Shown here: one piece after another, positions 32,208 through 43,889 of the stretch
Layout: every line of letters begins with the position of its first letter
How positions within the stretch are numbered: the stretch's first letter is position 1
Source: Pyropia yezoensis
Taxonomy: Eukaryota; Rhodophyta; Bangiophyceae; Bangiales; Bangiaceae
Direction: 5' to 3'
Length of the DNA: 64,000 nt
Assembly (NCBI GenBank): GCA_009829735.1
Contig: CM020618.1
Span: 43,476,878-43,540,877 of the forward strand
Notes under the pieces: model-generated
The model's database searches: none
Told to the model about the DNA's origin: nothing
What the model saw: only the letters and a program-made list of their open reading frames with translations
Position numbers and translations under genes: made by a program

Positions 32208-32547
32208 GCCGCCGTCACGCCCGCCCTGGCAACGGTGGCTGCCGCCGTCGTCGACGTCCCCGTCACGCCCTGCTTCGACGACGGGGCAGCCGCCTTCGGC
32301 GGCAACGCGCGCCCGCCACACCCCCCCCCCCCGACCGGCCGCCACTGGTCGGCCGCCGCGGCAGAATCCGCCGCCGCGGCATCCCCCCCGTCCACCACCG
32401 GGGCGGCGGCGTCCGCGCGTGGGCGCCGCCCCGCGCGCTCGCCTCGACGCGGGGCTCGACGCGCGGCCCGCCGCGCCCTCGGCGGCGAGCACCGCCTCCG
32501 CACGCGCCGCCGGGCGCCGCGGCCGCCGCTTCCCCGGCGCGCCCCGC

Positions 32548-32593
<46 letters not shown>

Positions 32594-34043
32594 CTTGTCG
32601 CCGCCGCCGCCGCCGCCGCCGTCTTGCCGTTGCCGCCGCCATCGCTGCCGCCGCCGCACCCGCCGCCGTCGCCAACGCCGCCGCCAACGCCGCCGCCGCT
32701 GCCGTCGCCCCCACCACCACCCCTTCCCTCCCCTCAGTCCCCCCCTCCCCTCTCGCCCGCCACCGCCGCCGCCCTCCTCTCCCCTCAGCTCCCCACCCGT
32801 CTCGCCTACCACCAAAAAAATAAACAACAACACCAACAAAACAAAACGGAAAAAAGCAGTGGCACAAGCAGCGGCTGCCGGAGAAGCGATGGCCGAGTCA
32901 GCGATGACAGCAGCTGGCGGTGGCGGCAGCGGCGGCGGCGTGTCGGCGTGGCCCCCCCCACCCCCCCACCCCCACCACCCAGAACGCGACGGGGCACCTT
33001 CCCCAAAGTGCCCCGCCACGTCGGTCGTCACCACCACGCCGCCGCCACCACCCCGCCGCCAGCTACCAAACCCCCACCACCACCACCCGACCACCACCAC
33101 TCCGCCAGCCACCACACGCCCACCACCACCAGCCCGCCACCACCACAACCGCCATGGCCCGCCCCTCCCCCCCCCCCCCCCCCACCCCCCCCCTTCCGCG
33201 TCGGCCGCACGCAGCCACACGCACGACTGCCCATCCCCCTCCCCCCCCCCCCCGCCCCCCCCTCCTCGGCCCGCACCCGGGACCGTGGCGCCGCCGTCGC
33301 CTCCCCGCCTACATGCACCCCCCCCCCCCCCCCCCCCTGGCAGCGCGGCCACGCCACGCCACGCAGGCGGGCGGTCCCGCGGCGCAGTGCTACCAAACCC
33401 GTGGACCCCTGGCGAGCAAAACTTTGCCGGAATCGGGCGTGCGCGGGCGTGCCGCGGCGTGCAAACCCCCCTCTACGGTGTCCCAGAGACAGATTTTCTG
33501 GGGCTCTGCCCTATAGCACCGCTCAGTCGCCCGTGCAGGGGCTCCGGAACACTTTTCTTCCACCGATGCATAGAGGGCGTTCTCGAGCACGTCTTGAACC
33601 TCGACGACATCGTCGGAAGGGCCTGGACGTCGTTCCCCGCCGCGGTGGTGAAAAGTTCTGCACAACTATGTAAGCGCTCGAGTCGTGCGGTCGCCGCACA
33701 AGTTCTTCCTGCCGGGAGACACTCGCATTAAGGGGATTAAGGAGCGCTCTATCAGGGGCATCTCGTCTTAATCTTCCTATGCCGGCAAGCCCAGGAGGCG
33801 GCCTGTCTCAAGTCCAGCGCCAACTGGCTATCCGGTTCATCTCGGGAAATGTTTCCCGAGCGGGAGGATCTGAGTGCCAATCAAAAAACCATGACACGCG
33901 GCGTCCACCCTAATTCTCAAATACTTCCTCGGATACTCAGCTAGGCAGGTGCAGCGGTGAACCACGGGCTCTGACCGAAAAGCACCCGAACGAGGGGCTA
34001 CGGTTGCTCAGAGCGCGTACACACTTGGTCGGCCTGCTGTGAG
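32166..34043. other. Microsatellite and poly-C rich interval, no secure gene
   Basis: GCC/CCG microsatellites (32170-32215, 32545-32700) and C runs of 10-18 (33170-33325) dominate to about 33370; frames here are shadows. From 33480 to 34043 composition is ordinary. No gene is evident, and this should hold the promoter of the gene starting at 34044. Confidence 0.4.
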
Positions 34044-37000
34044 ATGTTTTCTCGTCCGTTCACTCTTCAAGACCGGCCATACCTCTTCGTTGCCGCGCTG
34101 TGGCGTGTGCACGTCTTTGTGCAGCTGGCGGCCTGCACCATGACGCCCCATCATCCCACTGCCTTCTTAGTCCCTGACGCCCGTGGTCGTACGCTTGTGA
34201 CGCCGCCGGTACCTAGGTCCCGTGCATCCTTCCGACCAACGCCCCACCTCCCCCGCTATGGTCGTCCGTTTGTCGGGGTTGGTAGAGCTCTGCTGCGAAG
34301 TCCGGTCATGTGCTCTGCGCAACCTGGAGATGCGGGACGCAATACGGACCAGTCGTCATCCGCGGAAATCAAGAGGCTGCAAGAGGAAAACAAGAGGCTG
34401 AAGGAGGAGCTCAACAAGGTGGCGATAAAGAAGGCGCCCAAGGACCATCAGGTATGAGAGTGGGTCGAGGGCGTCTCTGAGTAGAGTGTCTCCATGCAGT
34501 TTGTTGAGGGCTGGGACTGCGTTTGACGGACGCTGGTCTTCCTGACAGATTGTCAACTCTCCGCTGGACCGCTCGCTCTCTCCTATTGTTTTCCCGGCTC
34601 GATTCTCTTCTTGTTCTCTGCAGGGCGTATCGACTACACCTGCCTTCCCTGGACCAGTTTGTCGTCTGCTTCAGCGTCTTGGGCAGGCCCGATTCGACTT
34701 CTCGCTCCTTGAAGAGGACGCCGAGCACCCACAAGATGTTTGGACGCCTCCCAACTTTGATGTCATCTTCCAGCCCAACCCAAGCTCCCAAGTCGACTGG
34801 GACAAGCGGAAGGCGATGGGAGAAGCCTTTGTGGAGCGCATTGAACTACTCGCGTTCCAGGGTGGTGGCCCTTCACAGACAGCACCCGGACGCATGCCCT
34901 TGCTCTACATACTGGCGTCGAGCGGGCGTGGAAAGACTGAGGCCCTCCGCACGGTCGCTATGTGCGCTTCCCCCAGTGCTGATGTGCCAGACCCCGCGGG
35001 GTCTCCCGTCGTTGTCATGGGTCTCAGCTTCAACGGCAGCTTCCCCGTGCTACCCGCCGAGGAGGACTGCACCAACTTCTCTCGCGGCTACTACCTTTTG
35101 CTGTACGTGCGGCTGCTGTATTGCGAGCTGGCCAAGTTTGGACGGAACCCGCTGACCTCTTTTGGCGCATTCATGACGACCTTCTACGCTGGGCTGACCA
35201 GCGAGCACACCGGGGTGGAGGGCGAGTACACCCCGGACGACGTGAAAGAGGAGGCACGCAGCATGATTGTACGCAAGGTGTCCCTAGCCGGTCCTGGGGC
35301 GCGGTTGGTGCTGCTCGTAGACGAGCTTGGGTTGCTGTCGACCTCGAGTGCTGGGGCCAAAGTGTGCAAAATGCTGAAGCAAGACATCAAGTACCCCATC
35401 CGCAGCGAAGCGTGCGCCTTGGCCGACAACGGTGTGGGTGTAGCCATCTTCTCGTCGCTGGATCGGGCCCTGATGATTGCAGAGCAGACGGCGTCGGGGC
35501 GCCGCGCCAAGATGGTGCGCAGCATTGACCCTCCCAAGTTTGCAGAGCTGTTCATCACGATGAGCAACGCCTTGTGGTCCAGGCCCCGCAAGGTCGACGA
35601 CGAGCTGGCTGTATCGGTGGGATCGACGCGGCTCAAGATGAAAGTGACGGACTGCGCGGAAGTCTACGCGCTGATGGCGGGGTCCAGCTGGCGTGCCGGT
35701 GCCCTGACTGCTTTGGCTCTCAAGAATGTGCGCAAGCTGGACTTCTTTGACGTTGCGGAAGCGGTCAATACGGGCACCTCATCGGGGCGGTCTGCGAGTG
35801 CCTATGTAGTTGGCGCTGGAAGCGCCAGCAAGCCTGCACAAGGCAACCCCCAACGCCTGCCGCCGGACCTGTGGTCGGCACCCCCGGAGTTCCGTGATGC
35901 GGTGCTGGCGGCCGTTTTTGTCGCCATGAAGGTGCGCGCAGACGATCTCGTGTTGCCGCGTCCTTTCACGGGCGGTCACCTCGGGGCGTCAACTGGTGGA
36001 CGAGGCGGAGCAGAACGCGAGGCGCCTGCAGCTGGTGCTTCCTCCGCGCTTGGTGTTGATACAGCCTCCTTGGAGGACGGAGCTGATGCTGTTCCCGCTG
36101 ATCGCACTGCTGACGCGGCCATCATCTCGCGTGCAGCTGATGCGCGCCCGTCGGACCAGCGAGACAAGACCAAGGAGGAGGAGGAGGAAGTGCGCAATGA
36201 GCGTGACGCCGTGGCTTTGGCTGAGTACGAGCGGTGGCGAAACCTGTCTGTTTGGGATCTCACCTGGGGTGATGCACGTGCTTTGGCCTACATCACTGCA
36301 GGGGGCGACAAGACCTTTGTGCCGGGCTTGACCGGATTTGACGCCGTCGCAGGCGTGACTGCCGAGTGCACACCCTCTGCCCTCATGGATGCGTTCAAGA
36401 TGGTCGTCGACGTTGTTGTTGAGCAGGCGGAGGACGCCCCGATTGACCTGGATGACGCCTCGCCCTCCCAGGAGACGGCTCGCAAGACGCTGGTCGGAGC
36501 CAAATGGGAGGAACTGGTCATGTACGCCGAGTACCTGCGCTCCATTTGCCGTGCCCGATTCCCAACGGCCTACTCTTCCGTGACCCTGCTGGAGCTGCTT
36601 GGGATTGGTGCCGCCTACGTCGGCGAAGACCGCATTGTGCGGGACGTGCGCGTGAACGCCTCGGTCGCGCACAAGGAGGTACGGCGGCTGGCTGGCAAAG
36701 TGGGCAACAACACCCGGCAGCCAGATACCGTGATGGATCTTCTGCGGCGTGCGCGGAGCTTTCCCAAGCAGGTGTCGAGGACGGTGTTCCTTTTGCCCAA
36801 CAACTTCTTCAAGCTTGACGGCGTGTTCTTCCTCGTGGGGCCAGACGGTCCTGTCGCAGTCTGGGTCCAGGCCAAGAAGCGTGGCGCCACCGCCCTGCCA
36901 GACGGCAACCCGGTGACCATCCTGCGGAAGCTGCACAAGGATGAGTCCAAGTTGGTGGAGCTGTTTGGCGGCCAGGACGAGTACGACTATTGGCTGCCGC

Positions 37001-37194
37001 GCTCTTGCTACTTGCACGTGGTTGACAATGAGCTGACTAAGCCTGACAAGAACGAGCATCCAGCTGCCGGCGCGTGGACGGAGCGCGCCATCATCCGGAC
37101 CCGTACGGACCTTCCGCGCCTCTTGGGAAGGACGGTGTACAGCTTGGGCAGACTCCTTGCCCTTGTAAGCGGGCAGGACGTCTTCTCTGATTGA
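34044..37194 (+). CDS. NTPase-nuclease protein of RHS/Crinkler-like architecture, 2 exons
   Basis: I join 34044-34451 to 34624-37194. The 172-nt intron has donor CAG|GTATGAG, a T/C-rich tract and acceptor CTCTGCAG, phase 0. The product is about 992 aa if the first ATG is used; the ATG at 34140 has better context (caccATGa). The exon 1 end is a short coiled coil (IKRLQEENKRLKEELNK). Exon 2 has a P-loop, SSGRGKTEA (Lys ~240), and a Walker B, LVLLVDELG (Asp-Glu ~369-370). A C-terminal PD-(D/E)XK-like nuclease core follows: LDGVFFLVG, then VWVQAKK (Asp ~868, Gln ~885, Lys ~887). This NTPase plus nuclease layout is known from RHS proteins of trypanosomes and Crinkler-type proteins, which derive from mobile elements. 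An acidic, disordered insert sits near 36000-36200. The family call is by architecture, not alignment. Confidence 0.68.
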
Positions 37195-37910
37195 GGCTTC
37201 ATGGCGACGTGGCGGAAGCGCGGGCCCCACCCCACCAGATGGGTAGGCGGTTGTGGCTTCGGTCGTGGTGGCGGCGGCGACGGCGGCGGGGCCGTCGCGC
37301 GGGCGCACCTGAACGTCGCCCTGCGGGCGGATGCGGTGCAGGCGCTGAGGGGGCTGGTCGACGCCGCCGCCGATGCCGCGGCGGTGCACCCCGGCGGCGG
37401 CGGCAGCGGCGGTGGTGGTGGTGGTGGTGGCGGCGGTGGTGGCGGTTGTGGTGGCGGCGGGTGGGGCGTGCCCCCCCCCCCCCCGCCCCCCACAGTCGCC
37501 CTCCCCCTCCCCGCCGTGCCCGTGCGGCACGTGCTGTGGGTGCTGACGCGGGCCTTCCTCGTCGACTTTCTCCCCTGGCGGCTGGGCGGCGCCTAGCTGG
37601 ATGACCTCTCCCGCCTCGTCGTGCGCTCCATTGGGGGCGATGCCGCCGCCCGCGGGCGGGCTGTGGCAGCAGATGCGCCGGGGTGGCCGCGGCATTCGCG
37701 GCCTACCCCGCCTGCCCTGCGGTGCTGGGCGGCGGCGCCCGACGCGCCGGCGGGGTGGCGGGTGGCCGCCGCCGACCTGTTGTCGCTACTCGCGGCGGGG
37801 GCGGCGGCGGAGCGGGTGGAGTGGGGCTGGGTGGGGGGGGGGGTGGCGGGGCGCGCCGCCCCTGTCGCTCTCCTCCTCGGGGGCGGGGGCAGGGGCGGGG
37901 GATTGAGAGT
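37195..37910 (+). pseudogene. Ala/Pro-rich coding fragment of unknown origin
   Basis: Directly after the NTPase-nuclease gene. The frame 37201-37596 contains protein-like patches at both ends (AHLNVALRADAVQALRGLVD; HVLWVLTRAFLVDFLPWRLG) around a Gly/Pro tract made by a GGT microsatellite. After its TAG the sense continues as LDDLSRLVVRSIGGDAAA, and after a further frame change as RVAAADLLSLLAAGAAAERV. This looks like the remains or small exons of an Ala-rich gene cut off at its 5' side. Not recognised. Confidence 0.3.
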
Positions 37911-39849
37911 GCTTCAGAAAAGTTTGTTGATAGGTCCCTGACTCGTGTTGCACGCCGTGAGAGCGCCTGATTGCACATGTCTGCGCAATGCACCGCACGC
38001 CGCCACAACGCGTTTCGGCAAGGCATACAAACGTTTTTCAAACTGTTCTCATAAGACTAAAACGACGACGCTGAGCACGCGTATGTGCTCAGAAACTGTC
38101 GCAAACGACGGGAAGTGGGTCATATGGGCCCCCAAAGTGGCCATTCTGGGCAGGTACCACAGACAGGCCGTCCAACGCCCCACAGTGCTCTCACCCTATA
38201 AAACCTACATCTGTCAGATCTATACAGTATACCAAGTTACCTCAACAGCTGTTTTTCCACTCTCACCGGCACTGTGGGCGCGTCCAGCTGCGCCACAGTG
38301 CCCACCACCCCCTCTGCAGTCAGTCAGTCGCCAATGTGCGGACTCCAGTGTGCTTTCTTTACAGTATTACGGCACCATAGCCACCAGGTACCTTTGCCCT
38401 CAGGGTTCACTGAAAAAAGTAGACCCATAATGCTCACAATCGCTCGGAGGGGGCGCTTATAGCGCTTCACCCACCCAGCCTCTCGCTGTTCCTGTCGGCT
38501 GTACGGGTGCACGAAGCTAGATGTGTGCACACATAGACTCAGCGTGCTCATATTACCCAGAAACAACTATCTCTTCCCCCCGTGGGGCTCTCATGCACTT
38601 TATAGCCAGGCCCATAGTGGACAACTGATGATAATGAAACAGACTGGGGGCACTTTCTTGCGCTGTATGCACAAACGGTTGTGTCTCGCTGGCGCATAGA
38701 CCTTCAGGGATGATCAAAAAGTCATAGCGAACGGTGTTTCACCGTCACAGGCGCCCTCGAGCTGCGGAACCCAGGGGGGATGGTGAGGACATTGTGTCCG
38801 TCCATGGGGTCGTTGGGGGCTCTGCTCTAGCAGACGTCTGCAGACCCACGCTCAAGACTGAGTAGAACAAGTAATAAAGGCTTGTGTATCCACTCGGCCT
38901 GCTGGGTGGCCGGGAAATGGTGAAGCGGGCGACAGGGCGGGGTGGAGGGGGGCGTCGGACGCCTGCGCTTCAGCCGCTGTCGACGGCAGTTGTGTAAGTG
39001 GCTGACCAGGTTACTCGCCGAGTCAAATATTGTACTCGTCCATCCAGCAATGATGAACCCGGGATACACTCCTCAGGATATATGGCTGATATCGTGTGAC
39101 AGCCAATCACATCGGACGAATGGGACCGATGATTCGCCAGATAAGCCAGGAGATGTGAGCTAAGTCGGGGGTGTATGTATTGTTCTCAGCTCAATATCTC
39201 GTAGTGCAATTTTTATAGTCGAATACCTCTGTGGGCAACCAGGGTTGCTTGTCCCCAGCGCAGTGGGGCTAAGAGCACACCCAACCACGTCATCCCCATC
39301 GGGAATAAGCAAACGTGGCACGTAATTGGACCGCGAATCGGCTTAAAACGGCATCAAACCTCTGTTCTGGCGGGTTTCAAGATTGCGGGCGGTCATGTAG
39401 TGACGTCGACGGAAGGATCTCCACGTTCTCGGATCGGATTCGACCAAACCCAATTCATGTAACTCCTCCCGGGTTTCGGGCATGTTGGGGCCCCGTTGGG
39501 GCATGGGAATGGGGACACCCCAATCCGGTCGGAAATGGGCCATCCCCATCCCCATTCCCCATTCTCGCGGGCTGGTTGGGCCTCGACCACGTGTCCGATC
39601 GTCGCCGCATAGCAATTTTTTGCAATATGAATCTGACCGTGCACGATCGGTGACGACCGCAGCACGATCGCAGGCGCTTCGGGGCCCCCATCGGGCTCCG
39701 CGAAGTGGGGCGAATGGTCGGCGGGTAGCACTCGCGTGACAACCACAACAGGCCCGTGCCGGCTGCCCGCTGTGCCCGCGCCACTGGTATGGGGCGAGGG
39801 GCACACAGGCGGCGTGTCGGCCGGCGGTTGCGCAGCACCACAAACCGTG
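37911..39849. other. Gene-free interval of lower GC, left flank of the helicase element
   Basis: No frame with coding character, no repeats shared with the elements to the right, and no RNA gene visible. A TAATAAAGG at 38871-38879 could be a polyadenylation signal for an unseen transcript. Confidence 0.4.
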
Positions 39850-39871
39850 CCTAACATAAGAATCTACAAAA

Positions 39872-40165
39872 TCGACGAACCACCCCCCCTCAGTTCGTCA
39901 ATTTCGCATGGTTCGTCAATCGACGAACCGCCCCATATGGCCTGGAATCGCCACACCCCCCCCAGGTCGTCAATTTGGCCGGTTCGTCCACTCAGATCCG
40001 GAATCGACGAACCGCCCTTGACGCCCCCCTGGCGCGCATTCGACGAACCCCCCCCAGTTCGTCGATTTGGCCGGTTCTTCCTTTCCGCCCCCAGGCCCCC
40101 CCAGGCGCGCATCCGACGAACCCCCCCTAGTTCGTCAATTTTGCCGGTTCTTCCTTTTGCCACCC
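39872..40165. repeat. Left-end array of GACGAAC/GTTCGTC palindromes, copy 1
   Basis: CGACGAAC boxes recur near 39872, 39921, 40000, 40049 and 40115. Each is followed after a short C-rich spacer by GTTCGTC(A/G), so the boxes form imperfect dyads. The last two lie in tandem units of about 70 bp that also share GGCGCGCAT and GCCGGTTCTTCCTTT. Sub-terminal repeats of this kind are usual binding sites for an element's recombinase or transposase. Confidence 0.7.
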
Positions 40166-41050
40166 ATCGTGCCTGTCCCCCCGCCTCCATTTATGCCACA
40201 CCGCTTGTACCCCCGCCCCCACTTCCTCTCCCCTGCTCCTCCTGTCCGCGGCCCCATGTTGCCCGCTCGCGCATCCCCTCCCCCACCCTCGGCCCCCTTC
40301 CCCCCTCCCCTCCAGTACTTCCCCTCCCTTTTCCCTTCCCCTTTATCCTATGCACCCCAACCCGCCCCCTGCCCAAAATCTAGTGCCCATCCCCCCCCCC
40401 CCTTCCCTGGCTTCCCCCCCCCTTCTCACCCTTCCCCCACCCCCCCTTCCCCCTCCCCCCCCACCCCCTCCCCCCCTCCCATGCACTAAGGTAGAAATTA
40501 CAGCCCCCACGTGGGCGCCTGTATCCACGCCCTTTTGCCTCCCCGATAGCCTGTCCTACTCGCCCCGCTCCCCCCATCCTCCCTTCATCCTCATCCAGCG
40601 TATCCACCTCCCCCTCAGCCTCTGACCACCGTCCCGCCCGACTGTCCCCTCCTCCAAAACTCCCTCACCGTCCTCTAGCCGTGGCCCTCCCCACTCGCAC
40701 GCCCCCTCGCCCACAGACGATTGCCACTTGACTCGCACGCCTCCCCGACCACGGACGCTTGGCCATAACCCTCTTTCTCTCCGCTGCGCCCACCACCACC
40801 TGAGAGGTACCCAATCACACGCCCCCCCCTCCCAGGCGCACGTCTGATCCACCACAAAACGGTCGCCTCTTTGAACAACCCCCTCCATCTCTCCCGCCAA
40901 TGCGCTCACGCGATAGCCGTCGTGGCATTCCCAGTAGCCGTTTTTCTTCCCGCGTAAAAAACTGCCGTCCTCTGCCCGTTTCGCCCACTCGGGGCGTAAC
41001 GCCTGGGCCAACGCCTCCACCCCGCAACGCACCGGTCCCGCGTCCGCGGC

Positions 41051-41210
41051 ACAGTGGGCACACTGCCCCGCCCATAGCCTCTCTACCGACACAGTGGGCA
41101 CACTGCCCCGCCCATAGCCTCTATACCGGCACAGTGGGCACACTGCCCCGCCCATAGCCTCTACAGTGGCACAGTGGGCACGCTGCCCCGCCCACAGCCT
41201 CTATAACAAC
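41051..41210. promoter_or_regulatory. Four 40-bp GC-box repeats before the helicase gene, copy 1
   Basis: ACAGTGGGCACACTGCCCCG starts at 41051, 41091, 41131 and 41171 (the last with one change), an exact 40-bp period. Each unit carries CCCGCCCATAGCCTCTAT. The last unit ends in CTCTATAAC, a TATA-like element, about 200 bp before the ATG. This looks like a promoter built of repeated activator sites. Confidence 0.65.
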
Positions 41211-41409
41211 CGTTACCACTCCGTAGACTCTCTGTTGCCGGCTGGCTGGTGTGCGGCGTGTCCTTCTCTTCCCCCCACTCTGCCCATCCGCCCGCGTCCT
41301 CCTATGCCAGCCGCCCTGCCCTGGTCCTCCCCCGCCACCCGTCCGCCCGCCCCGCCGTCCCTCTCCACCCCCGCCTTTGCCTACCCGTCCCTCCCCCCCA
41401 CTCGCTGCC

Positions 41410-43869
41410 ATGGCAGGCGAAGGCCCAGCCCGGCTCCCCCCATTCCCCCCCCTGCCCCTGACCGTTGTGCTCGCTGAGCGGGCAGCGACACAAGACGGCC
41501 CTGCACCCCCTCTGGCCCCTGTGCCAGCGCCTGCTCCGGTTCCGACTGGGCTGGTTGCGTGGCAGCCGGCGGCGCTCGTCATCTGTATGCCGTGCAAGAC
41601 GGCCATCTATGACGGCACAGAGCTCAAGCACCACCTCGCCACCTCCCCCCACAAGGCCGCGGTGGCGCAAGCGCTGCAGGAGACTCCGCGGCCGGCTGCC
41701 CTCTCATCTGCCACCAGCTCTGTAGACGACTGCAAGGCGATGCTGGCCGCAGGCCCTCAGACGCCGGCGCAAAAGGCCGTCTCCGAGCGCTCCCTCAACT
41801 CTCCGTGGCCTGCTTCCTCGGCCGCGCCGCATCTGGCCCCGCTGCCGGGCCTGCCAACGTATAATGGCTACGTGTGCTACAACTGCAGGTCGGGCAACAC
41901 GGACCTGCGGCAGCTGCAAAAGCAGCACACTGTCCACGGCGACGGCGCTCCACCCCTCGACGATGACCCGTTTGAGGAAAAGTGCGCCAAGGGCATCTAC
42001 ACCCTGGCCACCCTCCAGTCTCTGCAGCGTGGCAACAGGACCAGGCTCTACCCTGTGCAAGAGGTCTCCAACACCCCCCCCGCAGCGGCTGCCCCCGGCG
42101 CGCTGCCGACGGCGGCGACCATGCCTCTGGACGTCTTCCTGGGCGGCGGCCCCCCCCCTGTCGACACTGGCGGCGGCACGGGCGGCAGTGCCGCGGCAGC
42201 CGGCCCTTCCTCTGTGCTTCCAACCTCTGATGACGCCACCGACGCCTCGGCCGGCGGCCTCATGCAAATGTTCCGCTTTGACGCGTCCCTGGCGGCCCTC
42301 CACTGGACGGCCGCGTCGACCATGGAGCACTTTGGGCTGTTTGCCGCCCTCAAGACGACGGCTCCCCCACCCGGCGCACCCGCATACAGTTACGAGCCTC
42401 GTGGCTTGTTTTTCTTTGCCTCCCTCAAGGCGGCCGTCCTGGCGGTCTGCGACGGCGCCCTGTCCTTTGTCAGGGACCGGCGGCCCACTGTCGCCTCGCG
42501 GCTCCGCATCGGCAAGGCCACTGCCGACACGGTGAGCCATCGCCCGTTCAACGTCCGCATCACCCCGCCGACGGTGAGCAAGTACGCGCGCGACACGGCC
42601 ATCCTCCTCTACGTCTGCGTCGAGCTGGCCGCCCTGGGCGCCCGCACAGACACCGAGGTGCTGGAAGACGGCCGGCAGACCCCTGCCCTTTCCGCCGCTA
42701 CCTGTGCGCTGGCTGCCAAGGTACGCCGTGCCTTTCGGGCAAAGGCACCTCGCGTCGTCCAAGTGGTGCGTGACAAGCGGGCGGCGCAGCCAGACTATGC
42801 CGCTGGGCAGGACGACGCGTCCCTGGTGGGCCAGGCGGTCCTTGCCGACGCCGTCTCTGCCCTCTTGCGGGGCATCTTCCACGAGGTCTTTGACCCCCGA
42901 CCGCTGGCCGTCGGCGGCAGTGGCAAAACGCAGTCGGATCTGGCCCTCCTCATGCCCTTTCTCTCCGTCTTGTACCCGTCGGCGACAGCGGCCGCGCTGA
43001 CGACCGCCGGCGGGGACCCCACGGCAGATACGGCCGCCCTGCATGTGAGCTACGTGGACGCGGGGAGCGCTCAGCACCTGGCGGGCGCCCTCATCTTTTT
43101 CACCTACATTGCCAACACCCTTCACCTGATGAAGGAAAAGGTCGCCACCGCGACCGAGTCGTACGCACAAATCGCCGAGCTGTCCAACCCGACGGCCGAC
43201 ACGGCCGCTGCCTACATTGTGCAGCTCTATGCGCACGGCGAGAGCATTGGGCGGTCCGAGCACCTGGCGCCCTCCTTTCTCCCCTGCGAGGACCCCGAAC
43301 ACCTTGTCGATGCCGTGCCGGGCGCCATTTGTGGCTCCCTCCTCACCCGCGGCGTCCACCTCAGCACGGTCACCCTGGGCGAGCGCGTCGTGGCCGCCCA
43401 GGCCCGCATGTATGACAAGGTACGGGAGCTCCTCTTTGGCTACGACCCCGAGCAGTCGTCCTTTTTCACCGACGCCCTGTCGTTGGTGGACGTGCCAACC
43501 CGCCAGGAGCCTGGCGTGTCCTTCCTCCAGATCAAGGAGAACCGCGAGACGGTGCGGCGCCTCCAGTCTCACCTTCTCACGTCTGGCGTCCTCGACTCGG
43601 CCGCCTGCCCCGTACGTCCGGCGTACAAGCGTGCAAGCGGCCCGCGCCGCCCGGGGGAGCCCGCGCGTATGGAGCTCGACCTGTCGGCCCCGCCTGTGGC
43701 GGTCAAGGGCAAGGCCCGCGTAGACGCGTGGCTCAAGCAGGTGGAGCTGCTTCGCGCCGACCTATGGGCCATCATGCACGTTGTCGGGGGCGCTCCCGCC
43801 CGTCAGACCGAGAGCGCGGCCATCTCCATCTGTGCCTCGATCGCCCGCATCCGACGGTCGCTCTTTATC
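41410..43869 (+). pseudogene. Truncated OrsD/recombinase/RecQ-like gene, copy 1
   Basis: Starts gccATGgcaggc like the full copy and encodes its first 820 residues with scattered substitutions. It keeps both N-terminal zinc fingers (ICMPCKTAIYDG...HH...PHK; YVCYNC...). It is then cut before the recombinase-like box and the helicase domain. The frame runs on through the left end of the next unit to a stop at 44040, adding 57 residues encoded by the palindrome array. Any product would be a DNA-binding fragment without enzyme activity, possibly able to interfere with the full protein. Confidence 0.8.
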
Positions 43870-43889
43870 CTAACATACGAATCTACAAA

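Larger units (their letters stand above)
39850..43869 (+). mobile_element. Helicase element, copy 1, truncated at its right
   Basis: Begins CCTAACATAAGAATCTACAA. It contains, in order, the left palindrome array, a C-rich leader, four 40-bp repeats and the 5' 2.46 kb of the helicase gene. It stops at CTCTTTATC|C, where the same left end (CCTAACATACGAATC) starts again at 43870. Copy 2 continues past the equivalent point (47964) into the rest of the gene. Nothing nearly identical to the missing 3.6 kb occurs later in the window, so the rest of copy 1 was either deleted or lies beyond 64000 (nested insertion). Confidence 0.78.

Noticed and set aside
36000-37695. 568-aa minus-strand frame opposite the NTPase-nuclease gene
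   Set aside because: It has no motif, and the plus strand has P-loop, Walker B and nuclease signatures plus a phase-consistent intron.
39850-39860. Telomere repeat at the element's left end (CCTAACAT)
   Set aside because: Only a single unit resembling CCTAA is present, with no tandem array.
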